A stretch of DNA of 16,419 bases from Bifidobacterium sp. UBA6881. Lineage in GTDB: Bacteria > Actinomycetota > Actinomycetes > Actinomycetales > Bifidobacteriaceae. Below, one piece after another: positions 1 to 8,339 of the stretch. The translations under genes were made by a program, and so were the position numbers. Each line of letters begins with the position of its first letter. The first letter of the stretch is position 1. The stretch covers positions 1,382-17,800 of the forward strand of contig DKCF01000087.1 in NCBI GenBank assembly GCA_002451435.1, written 5' to 3'. The notes under the pieces were generated by a model. That model made no database searches. It saw only the letters and a list, made by a program, of their open reading frames with translations, and was not told where the DNA came from.

Positions 1-1922
1 TTCTGGGCGTTGTTCTGGCGACGCTGCTTGGCGCGCCACTTGTACCAGTCCTCACGGCTCAGGATGATCTTGCGGATGCGGATGGCCTCCGGGGTGACCT
101 CCACGCACTCGTCCTCGTTCGCGAAGTCCAGGGACTCCTCGAGGCTCATCTTGATCGGCGGGGTCAGGGTCTCCAACACGTCGGCGGTGGCGGAACGCAT
201 GTTGGTCATGTGCTTGGCCAGCGTGATGTTCACGTCCAGCTCGTCAGGCTTGTTGTTGACGCCGACGACCTGGCCCTCGTACACCGGGGACTGCGGTTCG
301 ACGAAGAAGTTGCCACGGGCCTGCAGACGCTGCATGGCGTACGGGGTGGCGACGCCCTGACGGTCGCAGACCATGGAGCCGTTCTGGCGGGTCACGATCT
401 GGCCCGCCCACGGAGCGTAGCCGGCGGAGATGGAGGATGCGATGCCGGTGCCGCGGGTGGCGGACAGCAGCGCGGTGCGGAAGCCGATCAGGCCACGGGA
501 CGGCACGGTGAACTGCAGACGGACCCAGCCGGAGCCGTGGTTGGTCATGTTGTCCATGCGACCCTTGCGGTCGGCCATCAGCTGGGTGACCGCACCCATG
601 TACTCTTCCGGCACGTCGATGGTGGTGTTCTCCATAGGCTCGTTGACCACGCCGTCGATGGTCTTGGTGACCACCTGCGGACGGCCGACGGTCAGCTCGA
701 AGCCTTCACGACGCATCTCTTCGGCGAGCACGGCCAGCGCGAGTTCGCCACGGCCCTGAACCTCCCAGGCGTCCGGGCGTTCGGTCGGCAGCACCTTGAT
801 GGACACGTTGCCGATAAGCTCGCGGTCCAGACGGTCCTTGATCATGCGGGCGGTGAGCTTGTGGCCCTTGCCTTCGGTTCCGGCCAGCGGGGAATCGTTA
901 ACGCCGAAGGTCATGGAGATGGCCGGATCGTCGACGTGGATGAGCGGCAACGGCTTCGGGTCGTTCGGATCGACGATGGTCTCACCGATCATGATGTCGT
1001 TCACACCGGCGACGGCGACGATGTCGCCGGGGCCCGCGGATTCGACCGGGGTGCGGTCCAGACCCTGCGTGCGCAGCAGTTCGGAGACGCGGAAGTTCTC
1101 CAGGGATCCGTCCACGCGGGACAGGCCGTAGGTCTTGCCCTTCTCCAACGTGCCGTTGTAGATGCGGACCAGACCGAGTCGGCCGAGGAAGTCGGAGGAG
1201 TCGATGTTGGCGACGTGGGCCTGCAGCGGCGCGCCCTCTTCGTATTCCGGAGCCGGGATGTTCTTGATGATGGCTTCGAACAACGGTTCGAGGTTGTCGT
1301 TGTCGGGCAGAGCGCCGTTTGCCGGCGGTTCGGTGGAGGCGTATCCGGCCTTGGCCGCGCAGTAGATGACCGGCAGGTCGAACAGGCTGTCCTCGTCGAG
1401 ATCGACGCCTTCCTCGATGACGTCCTGGGCCAGACCCAGCAGCAGGTCGGAGGATTCGCCGACGACCTCTTCGATGCGGGCGTCCGGACGATCGGTCTTG
1501 TTCACGCACAGGATGACCGGCAGCTTGGCCTCCAGGGCCTTGCGCAGCACGAAACGGGTCTGCGGCAGCGGGCCTTCGGAAGCGTCGACGAGCAGCACGA
1601 CGCCGTCCACCATGGAGATGCCGCGCTCGACCTCGCCGCCGAAATCGGCGTGGCCGGGGGTGTCGATGATGTTGAGGGTGATGCCCTCCGGGTGGCCGTA
1701 CTTGGCGGCCAGCGGACCGGTGTACTTCACCGCGGTGTTCTTGGCGAGGATGGTGATGCCCTTCTCGCGTTCCAGATCGTTGGAATCCATCACGCGATCC
1801 GGGACTTCCTCACGCTCGTTGAACACGTGGGACTGGGCCAGCATCGCGTTGACCAGGGTAGTCTTGCCGTGATCGACGTGTGCCACAATCGCTACATTTC
1901 GGATATCGCCGCGAACCGCCAT
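1..1922 (-). CDS. typA: Translational GTPase TypA/BipA (3' end cut by window edge)
   Basis: Ribosome-associated GTPase of the EF-G/LepA superfamily, involved in ribosome assembly and stress adaptation. About 640 codons are visible from the ATG at 1920-1922. The frame stays open to base 1, ending in a basic tail (..REDWYKWRAKQRR..), so only the last residue or few and the stop codon are missing. Motifs read from the minus strand: G1 AHVDHGKTT (residues 14-22), effector loop EREKGITILAKNTA (about 51-64), G3 DTPGHADFGGEVERG (about 87-101), G4 NKTDRPDAR (about 141-149). These are followed by the beta-barrel, EF-G-like and BipA-specific C-terminal parts, including SRGLIGFRTALLSATRGTG. The start has a Shine-Dalgarno AGAGAGG (1928-1934) five bases upstream. 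It is transcribed separately from the permease-hydrolase pair. Large open frames on the plus strand over this gene are shadows. Confidence 0.97.
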   Translation of the reverse strand, partial: MAVRGDIRNVAIVAHVDHGKTTLVNAMLAQSHVFNEREEVPDRVMDSNDLEREKGITILAKNTAVKYTGPLAAKYGHPEGITLNIIDTPGHADFGGEVERGISMVDGVVLLVDASEGPLPQTRFVLRKALEAKLPVILCVNKTDRPDARIEEVVGESSDLLLGLAQDVIEEGVDLDEDSLFDLPVIYCAAKAGYASTEPPANGALPDNDNLEPLFEAIIKNIPAPEYEEGAPLQAHVANIDSSDFLGRLGLVRIYNGTLEKGKTYGLSRVDGSLENFRVSELLRTQGLDRTPVESAGPGDIVAVAGVNDIMIGETIVDPNDPKPLPLIHVDDPAISMTFGVNDSPLAGTEGKGHKLTARMIKDRLDRELIGNVSIKVLPTERPDAWEVQGRGELALAVLAEEMRREGFELTVGRPQVVTKTIDGVVNEPMENTTIDVPEEYMGAVTQLMADRKGRMDNMTNHGSGWVRLQFTVPSRGLIGFRTALLSATRGTGIASSISAGYAPWAGQIVTRQNGSMVCDRQGVATPYAMQRLQARGNFFVEPQSPVYEGQVVGVNNKPDELDVNITLAKHMTNMRSATADVLETLTPPIKMSLEESLDFANEDECVEVTPEAIRIRKIILSREDWYKWRAKQRRQNNAQ

Positions 1923-2021
1923 CGAAACCTCTCTTAATATTGCTGTTCTTTGCGTTACTGTTCGGTACGTACGCATTGGTTATCGGTACTTGAAATCCGT
2001 ACCCACACACAAACCGAATCA

Positions 2022-2027
2022 ATTCTA
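2022..2027 (-). promoter_or_regulatory. Candidate -10 box for typA
   Basis: Read on the minus strand this is TAGAAT, about 95 bases before the typA start, inside the AT-richer gap between the hydrolase terminator hairpin and typA. I could not find a convincing -35 box at the right distance, so this is only a guess at the promoter. The leader between it and the start also holds a weak hairpin (GGTAC 1985-1989 with GTACC 1999-2003). Confidence 0.25.
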
Positions 2028-2121
2028 ACGGAGCATTGCGACACCGAGCGTATCAATCGTCCCAAGCACGAAAACATACGAAGCCGCCAAATGACGCGTG
2101 GCATCGATGGTCTGATACATG

Positions 2122-2160
2122 GTGCCGCCGTGGACAGCATGGCGCCTGCCACGGCGGCAC
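2122..2160 (-). terminator. Hairpin after the permease-hydrolase unit
   Basis: A perfect 12-bp inverted repeat, GTGCCGCCGTGG (2122-2133) and CCACGGCGGCAC (2149-2160), has a 15-base loop. It begins 15 bases after the stop codon of the cysteine hydrolase. No run of T follows on the minus strand, so it is either an atypical terminator or a 3'-end-protecting stem. The next gene in the same direction is typA, so separating the two units is the likely role. Confidence 0.6.
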
Positions 2161-2175
2161 TGAACGAAGCCAAGA

Positions 2176-2736
2176 TCAGGAAAGTATGGCCCCACTATCG
2201 GTCAGCTCAATCAATGGAGAGAACAACGCCATGGTATCCAACGCAAGCTGGTGGTTTTCCGGAGTGCTGCCCATGCAAGCATCGGTGGCCACACGAACAG
2301 ATACGCCGGCATCCGCGGCGGCCAAGGCCGTGGCAAGCACGCAACAATCAGTGGACACACCACACAGCACGATGCGCTTGCTCCCCTGGATCGCCTTGGC
2401 AAGTTCGTCGCCCCATTTGCCGAATGTGGAACAACTCACCACGGGGTGCCCTCGTGCAAAGCGTTCGGTCTCCTCGGTAAGCCGATACATCGGGTCCTCC
2501 GGCGGAACCAAGAACTGCGGCCACTCCTTAAAGTAATCAGACCACGCGTCTTTCACCGGCGAAGCGGCCACATACCTCGTGTACGCCACGCGGTCGCCAT
2601 AGGCTCGAGCCAGTCGTTCAAATGCTGAATCGGCGTCATGGAAGGAGCCATTTGCACAAGCCCAATCAGACCAATCTTGTGCAAACACGTTCTGTCGATC
2701 GATGACGACCAGCCATTCATCGTCCCGCATGCTCAT
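2176..2736 (-). CDS. Cysteine hydrolase, isochorismatase-like superfamily
   Basis: A 186-residue single-domain hydrolase, normal length for the superfamily, whose members cleave amide, carbamoyl or vinyl-ether bonds through a Cys-Asp-Lys triad. The triad is visible: D13 in VVIDRQNVF, K107 in STFGKWGDEL, and C132 in CGVSTDCCV, the usual GVxTxxCV nucleophile motif. The D-x-H zinc motif of nicotinamidase PncA is absent, and I see no isochorismate-specific signature, so the substrate is unknown. The start codon overlaps the permease stop (ATGA, 2733-2736), which indicates translational coupling; a GGGAG Shine-Dalgarno lies just upstream. The tight pairing suggests that it acts on what the permease imports. 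M3 is a possible alternative start. Base composition is lower in GC than the nad genes. Confidence 0.88.
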   Translation of the reverse strand: MSMRDDEWLVVIDRQNVFAQDWSDWACANGSFHDADSAFERLARAYGDRVAYTRYVAASPVKDAWSDYFKEWPQFLVPPEDPMYRLTEETERFARGHPVVSCSTFGKWGDELAKAIQGSKRIVLCGVSTDCCVLATALAAADAGVSVRVATDACMGSTPENHQLALDTMALFSPLIELTDSGAILS

Positions 2737-4193
2737 TTCGCTTCTCCCTTTCCAAGAGTCGCCTCTTGCTTGGCGATATCACCACGCTGCAGCAGTAGCG
2801 AGCCGACGAGACCGACGCCCAGAGCTACAATCACACCAAGATTGGCTGATGCCCAGCTACCTTCACGACCGCCGAACAAGCCAAGCAGATATCCCTGCCA
2901 GTTGAGCCAATCGGCGGCAGTGTTCACCACCAGTCCCCAGCCAAGTACAGTGCCGACCGCGAGAATAACCATGGACTTCACATTCCATGTGCCATAACGC
3001 CCCTTCGGGTCGTATAGACCAACGGTATCGTAATCCTTGCGGCGCACGAGCACGTCGCCGACGAACAGACCTGCCCAAACCGCCATAGGCACACCAAGCG
3101 TGATGAGAAAACCTTGGAATGGACCAATGAAAGTACTGGAGAAGAACGTCACATACACCACGCCGAGCACGGTGAGCGCGGCGGTCAGCGCGGCCGCAAG
3201 CGTACGTGGCATTTTAATGCCGAAGGACAGCAGCGCCAGTCCGTTGGAATAGTTGTCCATAATCGCACCGGACATAAGGCCAAGCACCGCGACGATGGTG
3301 AATGGCACCAAGTACCAAGTCGGAAGGATGGAGCCGATGGCGCCAATTGGATCATTGCCTACCGCTTCAGACATCTTTGAATCGGAGCCGGCGAGCAGCA
3401 GCCCGTAAACGATGAGCAGCACTGGCGCGAGCGAAGCTCCGAATGTAGTCCAGAACACCACACCTTTGTTGGAAGATGCACGCGGCAGATAGCGCGAGTA
3501 ATCGGCGGCGATGTTCACCCACCCCAGTCCAAACCCAGTCATAACGAAGAAACAGCAGCCGAGCACCGCTGGCACACCACCAGCCTTGACAGATGCGATA
3601 GCCGCAAAGTCTATGTGCCCCCATGCCAAGACGAAGAAGCCGATGGTCACGATAGCAGTGACAAGGGTGATGACCTGCTGGAAACGCATGATGAGGTCAT
3701 AGCCGAAAATGCCGGCGATGACGACCATGCCAACCACGATAACCGTGGCGATGATCTTGCCGGTGGCTCCATCTCCCCAACCAAGTCGGTCAAACATGGT
3801 AGCCAAAGCCAACACCGCCGTGGCAGTCAGCGAAATCTCCCAGCCGAGAGTGGCAATCCAGCTTAACGCCGATGGTACCTTTGCGCCCTCCACTCCGAAG
3901 GTGGCGCGCGTAATCACCATGGTCGGCGCGTTGCCACGCTTGCCGGCGATGGACACCACACCAACCAGCAGGAACGATGCCACCACGCCGATGATGGCTG
4001 CGACAGTAGCCTGCCAGAACGAGATGCCGAAACCGAGTCCCCATGCGCCGTACGACATGGACAGCACAGAGATGTTGGAAGCGAACCACGGCCAGAACAG
4101 GCTGCGCGGCGTACCTTTCCGCTCAGATTCGTCGATGATATCGATACCTTGTTCCTCGATGGAAAGGCCGGAATTATTGTCTTCTCCAGTCAT
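2733..4193 (-). CDS. NCS1-family permease (purine/cytosine/allantoin type)
   Basis: A 486-residue integral membrane protein, close to the usual length of NCS1 (nucleobase:cation symporter 1) carriers, which take up cytosine, purines, allantoin, hydantoins or thiamine precursors with a cation. A short polar N-terminus (about 1-30) with the family-like stretch ..GTPRSLFWPWFASN.. is followed by about 12 hydrophobic segments. The loop GKRGNAPTMVITRATFG (about 84-100) matches the conserved NCS1 region after helix 2, and YSNGLALLSFGIKMPR lies in the late part. Substrate cannot be assigned: codB is the nearest familiar name but is not proven. It is the first gene of a two-gene unit with the cysteine hydrolase. 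A Shine-Dalgarno AAGGGA lies 10 bases before the ATG. No thiamine-type riboswitch motif was seen upstream. Confidence 0.9.
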   Translation of the reverse strand: MTGEDNNSGLSIEEQGIDIIDESERKGTPRSLFWPWFASNISVLSMSYGAWGLGFGISFWQATVAAIIGVVASFLLVGVVSIAGKRGNAPTMVITRATFGVEGAKVPSALSWIATLGWEISLTATAVLALATMFDRLGWGDGATGKIIATVIVVGMVVIAGIFGYDLIMRFQQVITLVTAIVTIGFFVLAWGHIDFAAIASVKAGGVPAVLGCCFFVMTGFGLGWVNIAADYSRYLPRASSNKGVVFWTTFGASLAPVLLIVYGLLLAGSDSKMSEAVGNDPIGAIGSILPTWYLVPFTIVAVLGLMSGAIMDNYSNGLALLSFGIKMPRTLAAALTAALTVLGVVYVTFFSSTFIGPFQGFLITLGVPMAVWAGLFVGDVLVRRKDYDTVGLYDPKGRYGTWNVKSMVILAVGTVLGWGLVVNTAADWLNWQGYLLGLFGGREGSWASANLGVIVALGVGLVGSLLLQRGDIAKQEATLGKGEAK

Positions 4194-4449
4194 GCGATCA
4201 TAATCCCTTCTCTTCTATGGCGCAGTTGACAGCATGCACGCCTAACCGACCTATAAAGCCCTGTGCCAGACGTGTGAATGTATGAAACGCGCCTAGTTAT
4301 AAAAATGTGACTGTATCTAATTGGACCGCATACGTAAACCATGCATGTAAGAACGCGGCACCAACTGCCACAGTGGGAGACTCCATAATCATAAACCTTT
4401 CATCTATGCGCCTCGTATGATTTCCACCACGGCAATTGCATGGGAATCC
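4194..4449 (-). promoter_or_regulatory. AT-richer gap holding the permease promoter region
   Basis: This gap separates the desulfurase stop from the permease start and is clearly richer in A and T than its surroundings. A possible -10 box TATAAC (minus strand, 4296-4301) lies about 100 bases before the permease. A weak inverted repeat (ATCATA 4388-4393, TATGAT 4416-4421) lies just after the desulfurase but has no T tract, so I see no clear terminator for the nad unit. The octamer TGACTGTA at 4308-4315 resembles one arm of the NrtR palindrome found upstream of nrtR, but its partner arm is poor. Confidence 0.35.
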
Positions 4450-5724
4450 TTACCCGTTGTTACTCATAAATAGCTGCGCCTGAACGTTGATCGAAGCGTC
4501 ATGCACCGTCGAAGCGGCGCACAGCGATGTGCAGGATTCCTCCACGGCGGCCGCGATCTGGTTGATCTGTTCCGGTGCGAGCGGTTCGCGGAAGGTCATG
4601 CGGACGGCGGATTTCGCAACCGGTTCCGCATATCCCATGGCCAGCAGCGTGCCGGGGGCCTCATGGCGTCCCACGGCGCATGCGGAACCGGACGAGCACG
4701 CGATGCCGCGCGCGTCGAGATCCACCAGCAACGCCTCGCCGGAAAGCCCTGGGAACACGAATGACGCATGGCCGGGAAGCCGACGCATCGGATCGCCGGT
4801 GAGTCGCGCCTTGGGCTCGACGCGCATGACGGCGTCGATGAGACGGTCGCGGGAGGCGACCAGTTGCCGCTGGATTCCCCGCATCCTGGTGTTCGCGTCA
4901 CGCAACGCCACGGCCAGCGCGACGGCGCCGGCCACATTCTGCGTGCCCGAGCGCAGGGAGCGTTCCTGCCCGCCGCCGTTGATCAGCGGCTCGATGGGCA
5001 CGCGGGAACGGAGCAGCAACGCGCCCAATCCCTTCGGTGTGCCGAACTTGTGTCCGGATAGGCTCATCGCGTCCACGTCCCATTCGCGCATGCGGATCGG
5101 AATCTGCCCCGCGGCCTGCACCGCGTCCACGTGCAGCGGCACGCCACACGCATGCGCGATGCGCGCGATGTCGTCCACAGGCTCCACCGTGCCCACCTCG
5201 TTGTTGGCGAGCATGGCGGAAACCAACACCGTGGCATTGCGTGGCTTGGCGGTTTCGGAAGGAACATCCAGCCTTCCCTGTTCGAGTTCCCCACGCAACG
5301 CGTCCAGATCGATATGCGCCTGGGCATCGACGGGAATCTCCACGACCTCGCATCCGAACCAGCGTTCCAGCCATCGCGCGGATTCCAGCACAGCCGGATG
5401 TTCGATGGACGAGACGATGATGCGGGGCGTCACGGATTCGCCGTATGCATCGCGCATCCTGCGAATCCGTGCCATGGCGATGCCTTTGACGGCGAGATTG
5501 TCGGATTCGGTGCCGCCGGAAGTGAAAATCACATCGTCCGGACGCGCGCCCAAGTCGGCCGCCAGCGAGGCGCGGGCGGCTTCCAGCGCCTTCGCCGCGG
5601 TCTTTCCCGCGCTGTGCACGCTCATCGGATTCGCATATGCCTCGGTCAGGAACGGCATCATCGCACGGATGACGTCTTCGCTGACCGGTTCGGTGGAGGC
5701 CGCGTCGAGATACATGCCCGTCAT
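4450..5724 (-). CDS. nifS: NifS/IscS-like cysteine desulfurase of the NAD operon
   Basis: PLP-dependent class V aminotransferase-fold enzyme that takes sulfur from cysteine (giving alanine) for iron-sulfur cluster building; 424 residues. Seen: N-terminal MYLDAASTEPV; PLP-stacking H109 in SSIEHPAV; D200 and Q203 in HVDAVQAAG; Schiff-base K226 in SLSGHKFGTPKG; SGTQN at 259-263; and C349 in SSGSAC, the expected persulfide cysteine, with an extra C343 just before it. Its start overlaps the nadC stop (ATGA, 5721-5724). Cysteine desulfurases encoded with nad genes are known in Bacillus and others, where they serve the [4Fe-4S] cluster of NadA; I infer the same role here. The last 25 or so residues look like a loosely conserved tail. 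M4 could be the true start, since many homologues begin with MxYLD. Confidence 0.94.
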   Translation of the reverse strand: MTGMYLDAASTEPVSEDVIRAMMPFLTEAYANPMSVHSAGKTAAKALEAARASLAADLGARPDDVIFTSGGTESDNLAVKGIAMARIRRMRDAYGESVTPRIIVSSIEHPAVLESARWLERWFGCEVVEIPVDAQAHIDLDALRGELEQGRLDVPSETAKPRNATVLVSAMLANNEVGTVEPVDDIARIAHACGVPLHVDAVQAAGQIPIRMREWDVDAMSLSGHKFGTPKGLGALLLRSRVPIEPLINGGGQERSLRSGTQNVAGAVALAVALRDANTRMRGIQRQLVASRDRLIDAVMRVEPKARLTGDPMRRLPGHASFVFPGLSGEALLVDLDARGIACSSGSACAVGRHEAPGTLLAMGYAEPVAKSAVRMTFREPLAPEQINQIAAAVEESCTSLCAASTVHDASINVQAQLFMSNNG

Positions 5725-6605
5725 TGCCAGTCCAATCCCAGATCGATGCTGCGGACGCTGTGGGTGAGCGCGCCGACGGAGATCACGTCCACTCCGGTGG
5801 CCGCGACCTCGGGCACGCGTTCGATCGTCATATTGCCGCTGGCCTCGACGATGGCGCGCCCGGCGATGCGGTCCACTCCCCTGCGCGTGTCTTCCAGGGA
5901 GAAGTTGTCGAGCATGATGGTGTCGGCACCGCCGGCGAGCGCCGCGTCGATCTGCTCCAGCCGGTCCACCTCGACCTCGATATGCGTCGTGTGTCCGACC
6001 TGTTCGCGGATGTGCCTGATCGCGCCGGCCATGTCGATGCCCTGTTCGGCGAGCGCCGCGAGATGGTTGTCCTTCACCATCACCGCGTCCGACAGTCCGT
6101 AGCGGTGGTTATGGCCGCCGCCGCAGACGACCGCGTACTTTTCGAACGGCCGCAGTCCGGGCGTGGTTTTGCGCGTGTCGACGATGCGGGTGCGCGCGTA
6201 GGTGCGCGGAGCGCGGTAGTCAGGCAATGCGGCGGCTCCTTCCGCGGCCTTGACGAAGGCGTCGGTCATGGTGGCGATGCCGCACATGCGCTGGGTGAAG
6301 TTCAGCGCGATGCGTTCCGCGGTGAGCAGGTCGCGCACCGGTCCGACGGCTTCGGCGAGCGTTTGCCCCGCGGTGAACCGTCCGCCGTCCTTGATGGCCG
6401 GTTTCACGACGACGGCGGGGTTCTGCGCGGCGAAGGCCGCGGCGAACACGTCGATGCCGCTCATCACGCCCTGTTCGCGGGCGACGAGTCTGGCGGCCCC
6501 ACTGGCGTCGACGGGAATGGTGGTCTCGCAGGTGATGTCGCCGTTGGGGGCGTCTTCCTCAAGCGCCGCCTCGACCGCCTTGCGGATGACCTGGCGGGTC
6601 AGCAT
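5721..6605 (-). CDS. nadC: Quinolinate phosphoribosyltransferase (decarboxylating)
   Basis: Third step of de novo NAD synthesis: quinolinate plus PRPP gives nicotinate mononucleotide, CO2 and pyrophosphate. Its 294 residues match the family's usual length. Motifs: EEDAPNGDIT (16-25), RMCGIAT (106-112), the signature RIVDTRKTTPGLRPFEKYAV (140-159) with the catalytic and PRPP-binding basic residues, CGGGHNHRYGLSDAVMVKDNH (161-181), EVEV (210-213), MLDN (231-234), EASGN (254-258) and SVGALTHS (276-283). A GAAAGGA Shine-Dalgarno precedes the ATG. A 36-base gap containing an 11-bp tandem repeat separates it from nadB upstream; its stop overlaps the start of the desulfurase gene. Confidence 0.97.
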   Translation of the reverse strand: MLTRQVIRKAVEAALEEDAPNGDITCETTIPVDASGAARLVAREQGVMSGIDVFAAAFAAQNPAVVVKPAIKDGGRFTAGQTLAEAVGPVRDLLTAERIALNFTQRMCGIATMTDAFVKAAEGAAALPDYRAPRTYARTRIVDTRKTTPGLRPFEKYAVVCGGGHNHRYGLSDAVMVKDNHLAALAEQGIDMAGAIRHIREQVGHTTHIEVEVDRLEQIDAALAGGADTIMLDNFSLEDTRRGVDRIAGRAIVEASGNMTIERVPEVAATGVDVISVGALTHSVRSIDLGLDWQ

Positions 6606-6619
6606 GGTTGTGGTCCTTT

Positions 6620-6641
6620 CGTTGATGACGCGTTGATGACG
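6620..6641 (+). repeat. 11-bp perfect tandem repeat in the nadB-nadC gap
   Basis: CGTTGATGACG occurs twice head to tail (6620-6630 and 6631-6641), ending directly beside the nadB stop codon. It fills most of the 36-base spacer and leaves the nadC Shine-Dalgarno intact. It is probably a simple slippage duplication. Confidence 0.9.
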
Positions 6642-8339
6642 CTATGCCATGACGTAGGCGATGGAATGCGCGATGGTCGGATTATGCGTCGGATAATCCT
6701 GCCTGGTGTGCGCGCCGCGCGATTCGCAACGGTTGTGCGCCGCGATGGCCGCGGCGTATCCGACGGTGAGCAGATTGCGGTTCTCCCATCCGGTGACCGC
6801 CTGCGCGTATTCCGCCGCGGATGTGCCGTCGTGGTATTCGGCGTTGGCGGCCGCGAGGCCGGCGCCGAGTTCGGCGACCGCCGTGGCGAGGCTTTCGCCG
6901 GTGCGGATCACGCCCACATGCCTCCACATCGTGTTTTCGATATGTGTACGGTCCCATGGCCGCACCATCGCGTCGCGCGCGGCCGGCGTATGGATGGTCA
7001 TCGGCTTCTGGCAGACCGGCAGACCGGGGATCTCGCTGTTGTCGAAGTCCTGTGGCCGCCATGTGGCGTCGGCTCGATCGCTGGCCGCGGCGAGGCCAGC
7101 GCGGTATCCGTAGACCATGCCTTCGAGCAGGGAGTTCGAGGCGAGGCGGTTGGCGCCCTGCACACCGGTGCGGGCGCATTCGCCCGCCGCATACAGGCCG
7201 GGAATGCTTGAGCGTCCGAACAGGTCGGTGCGGATGCCGCCCATCCAGTAGTGCGCCGCCGGCGCGACGGGAATGGGCTCCTTGCTCCAGTCGAATCCGA
7301 GTTCGCGCGTGTAGGCGTCGATGGTCGGGAAACGGTGGCGGAGGAATTCCGCCAGATCGGGGTTTTCCTTGGCCATCGGCGACACGTCGAGCATGACCGG
7401 TTTGCCGCCCTGCGCCTGCATGGTGCGGAAGTTGGCCCGCGCCACCACGTCGCGTGGCGCGAGTTCGGCCTTCGGGTCGATGTCGGTCATGAAGCGGTGC
7501 CCGTGTTCGTCGAGCAATACCGCGCCTTCGCCGCGAACGGCTTCGGAGACGAGGAAATGCTCGCCGATGGCCATGGCCGTAGGGTGGAACTGGTAGAACT
7601 CCAGATCGGCGACCTGCGCTCCGGCCCGCAATGCCGCGGCGAGTCCATCGCCGGTGGCGACCGATGGATTGGTGGTGTACGGATAGAGTCTGCCCGCTCC
7701 CCCAGTGGCGAGGATGACGCGTTCGGCGGTGACGACGCGCGGCCGCACGCCGCCCTTGGCGTCGCGGACCGAAAGCCGTACCCCGGCGACATGGCCGTCG
7801 CGCACCACCACGTCGTTCAGGAAGGCATGTTCCAGCACGGTGATGTTCGGGTTGGCCTTCACCATGGCGGACACGTCGAGTTCCAGCACCTTGCCGGTGG
7901 CGTCTCCGCCAGCGTGCACGACGCGGGAGCGGCAGTGCGCCGCTTCGAGTCCGCGGAGCACGTGGCCCTGTTCGTCGCGGTCGACGCGCCATCCGTCATC
8001 GATGAGTTCGCGGACGCGGCGCGCGCCTTCGTCGGTCAGGATGTCGACCGCCGTGCGGTCGCACAGGCCGTGTCCCGCCGCCATGGTGTCGGCGGCGTGC
8101 AACGCGGGGTCGTCATCGTCGAAGATCGCGGATGCCACGCCGCCTTGCGCGTGGTAGGTGTTCGATTCCACGAATTCGTCCTTGCAGACCAGCAGCACTT
8201 CCTGGGGATGGCGTTTCGCTCCGTCCGCGAGCGCCGCCCGTCCTTCCAAGCGCAATCCCTCTTGGCCGAGGCGTTCGTCCCCCGCGGCCGCGAGCGCCGC
8301 GCTCAATCCGGCGATGCCGGCTCCGACCACGACGATCAT
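6642..8339 (-). CDS. nadB: L-aspartate oxidase
   Basis: First step of de novo NAD synthesis: FAD-dependent oxidation of aspartate to iminoaspartate, using fumarate or oxygen as electron acceptor (fumarate is plausible in an anaerobe). 565 residues. The FAD dinucleotide-binding motif GAGIAG is at 6-11; SNTYHAQGGVA (59-69), GGDATGK (144-150), LATGGAGRLYPYTTNP (210-225), EFYQFHPTAM (247-256), SEAVRGEG (265-272), the catalytic-arginine region LAPRDVVARA (293-302, R296) and HYWMGGI ... GLYAAGE ... TGVQGANRLASNSLLEG (363-407) are all present. About 25 residues (roughly 21-46) are inserted after the FAD motif relative to the compact E. coli type. The start overlaps the nadA stop (ATGA, 8336-8339). 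Confidence 0.97.
   Translation of the reverse strand: MIVVVGAGIAGLSAALAAAGDERLGQEGLRLEGRAALADGAKRHPQEVLLVCKDEFVESNTYHAQGGVASAIFDDDDPALHAADTMAAGHGLCDRTAVDILTDEGARRVRELIDDGWRVDRDEQGHVLRGLEAAHCRSRVVHAGGDATGKVLELDVSAMVKANPNITVLEHAFLNDVVVRDGHVAGVRLSVRDAKGGVRPRVVTAERVILATGGAGRLYPYTTNPSVATGDGLAAALRAGAQVADLEFYQFHPTAMAIGEHFLVSEAVRGEGAVLLDEHGHRFMTDIDPKAELAPRDVVARANFRTMQAQGGKPVMLDVSPMAKENPDLAEFLRHRFPTIDAYTRELGFDWSKEPIPVAPAAHYWMGGIRTDLFGRSSIPGLYAAGECARTGVQGANRLASNSLLEGMVYGYRAGLAAASDRADATWRPQDFDNSEIPGLPVCQKPMTIHTPAARDAMVRPWDRTHIENTMWRHVGVIRTGESLATAVAELGAGLAAANAEYHDGTSAAEYAQAVTGWENRNLLTVGYAAAIAAHNRCESRGAHTRQDYPTHNPTIAHSIAYVMA

Noticed and set aside
210..1937. Long plus-strand open frame over typA
   Set aside because: It is antisense to an intact typA whose motifs are all readable. 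The translated protein is rich in repetitive D, G, V, H and R with no family resemblance, typical of a shadow in GC-rich DNA.
2176..2736. Nicotinamidase (PncA) identity for the cysteine hydrolase, tempting because nad genes are near
   Set aside because: The D-x-H metal-binding motif of PncA is missing and the hydrolase is coupled to the permease, not to the nad operon.
4191..4201. Three-codon frame (M-I-A-stop) overlapping the permease start
   Set aside because: Overlap looks like translational coupling, but such short frames are frequent by chance and the Shine-Dalgarno spacing does not favour it.
4194..4449. Thiamine pyrophosphate or purine riboswitch before the permease
   Set aside because: No CTGAGA-type or other conserved aptamer core found by eye in the leader.
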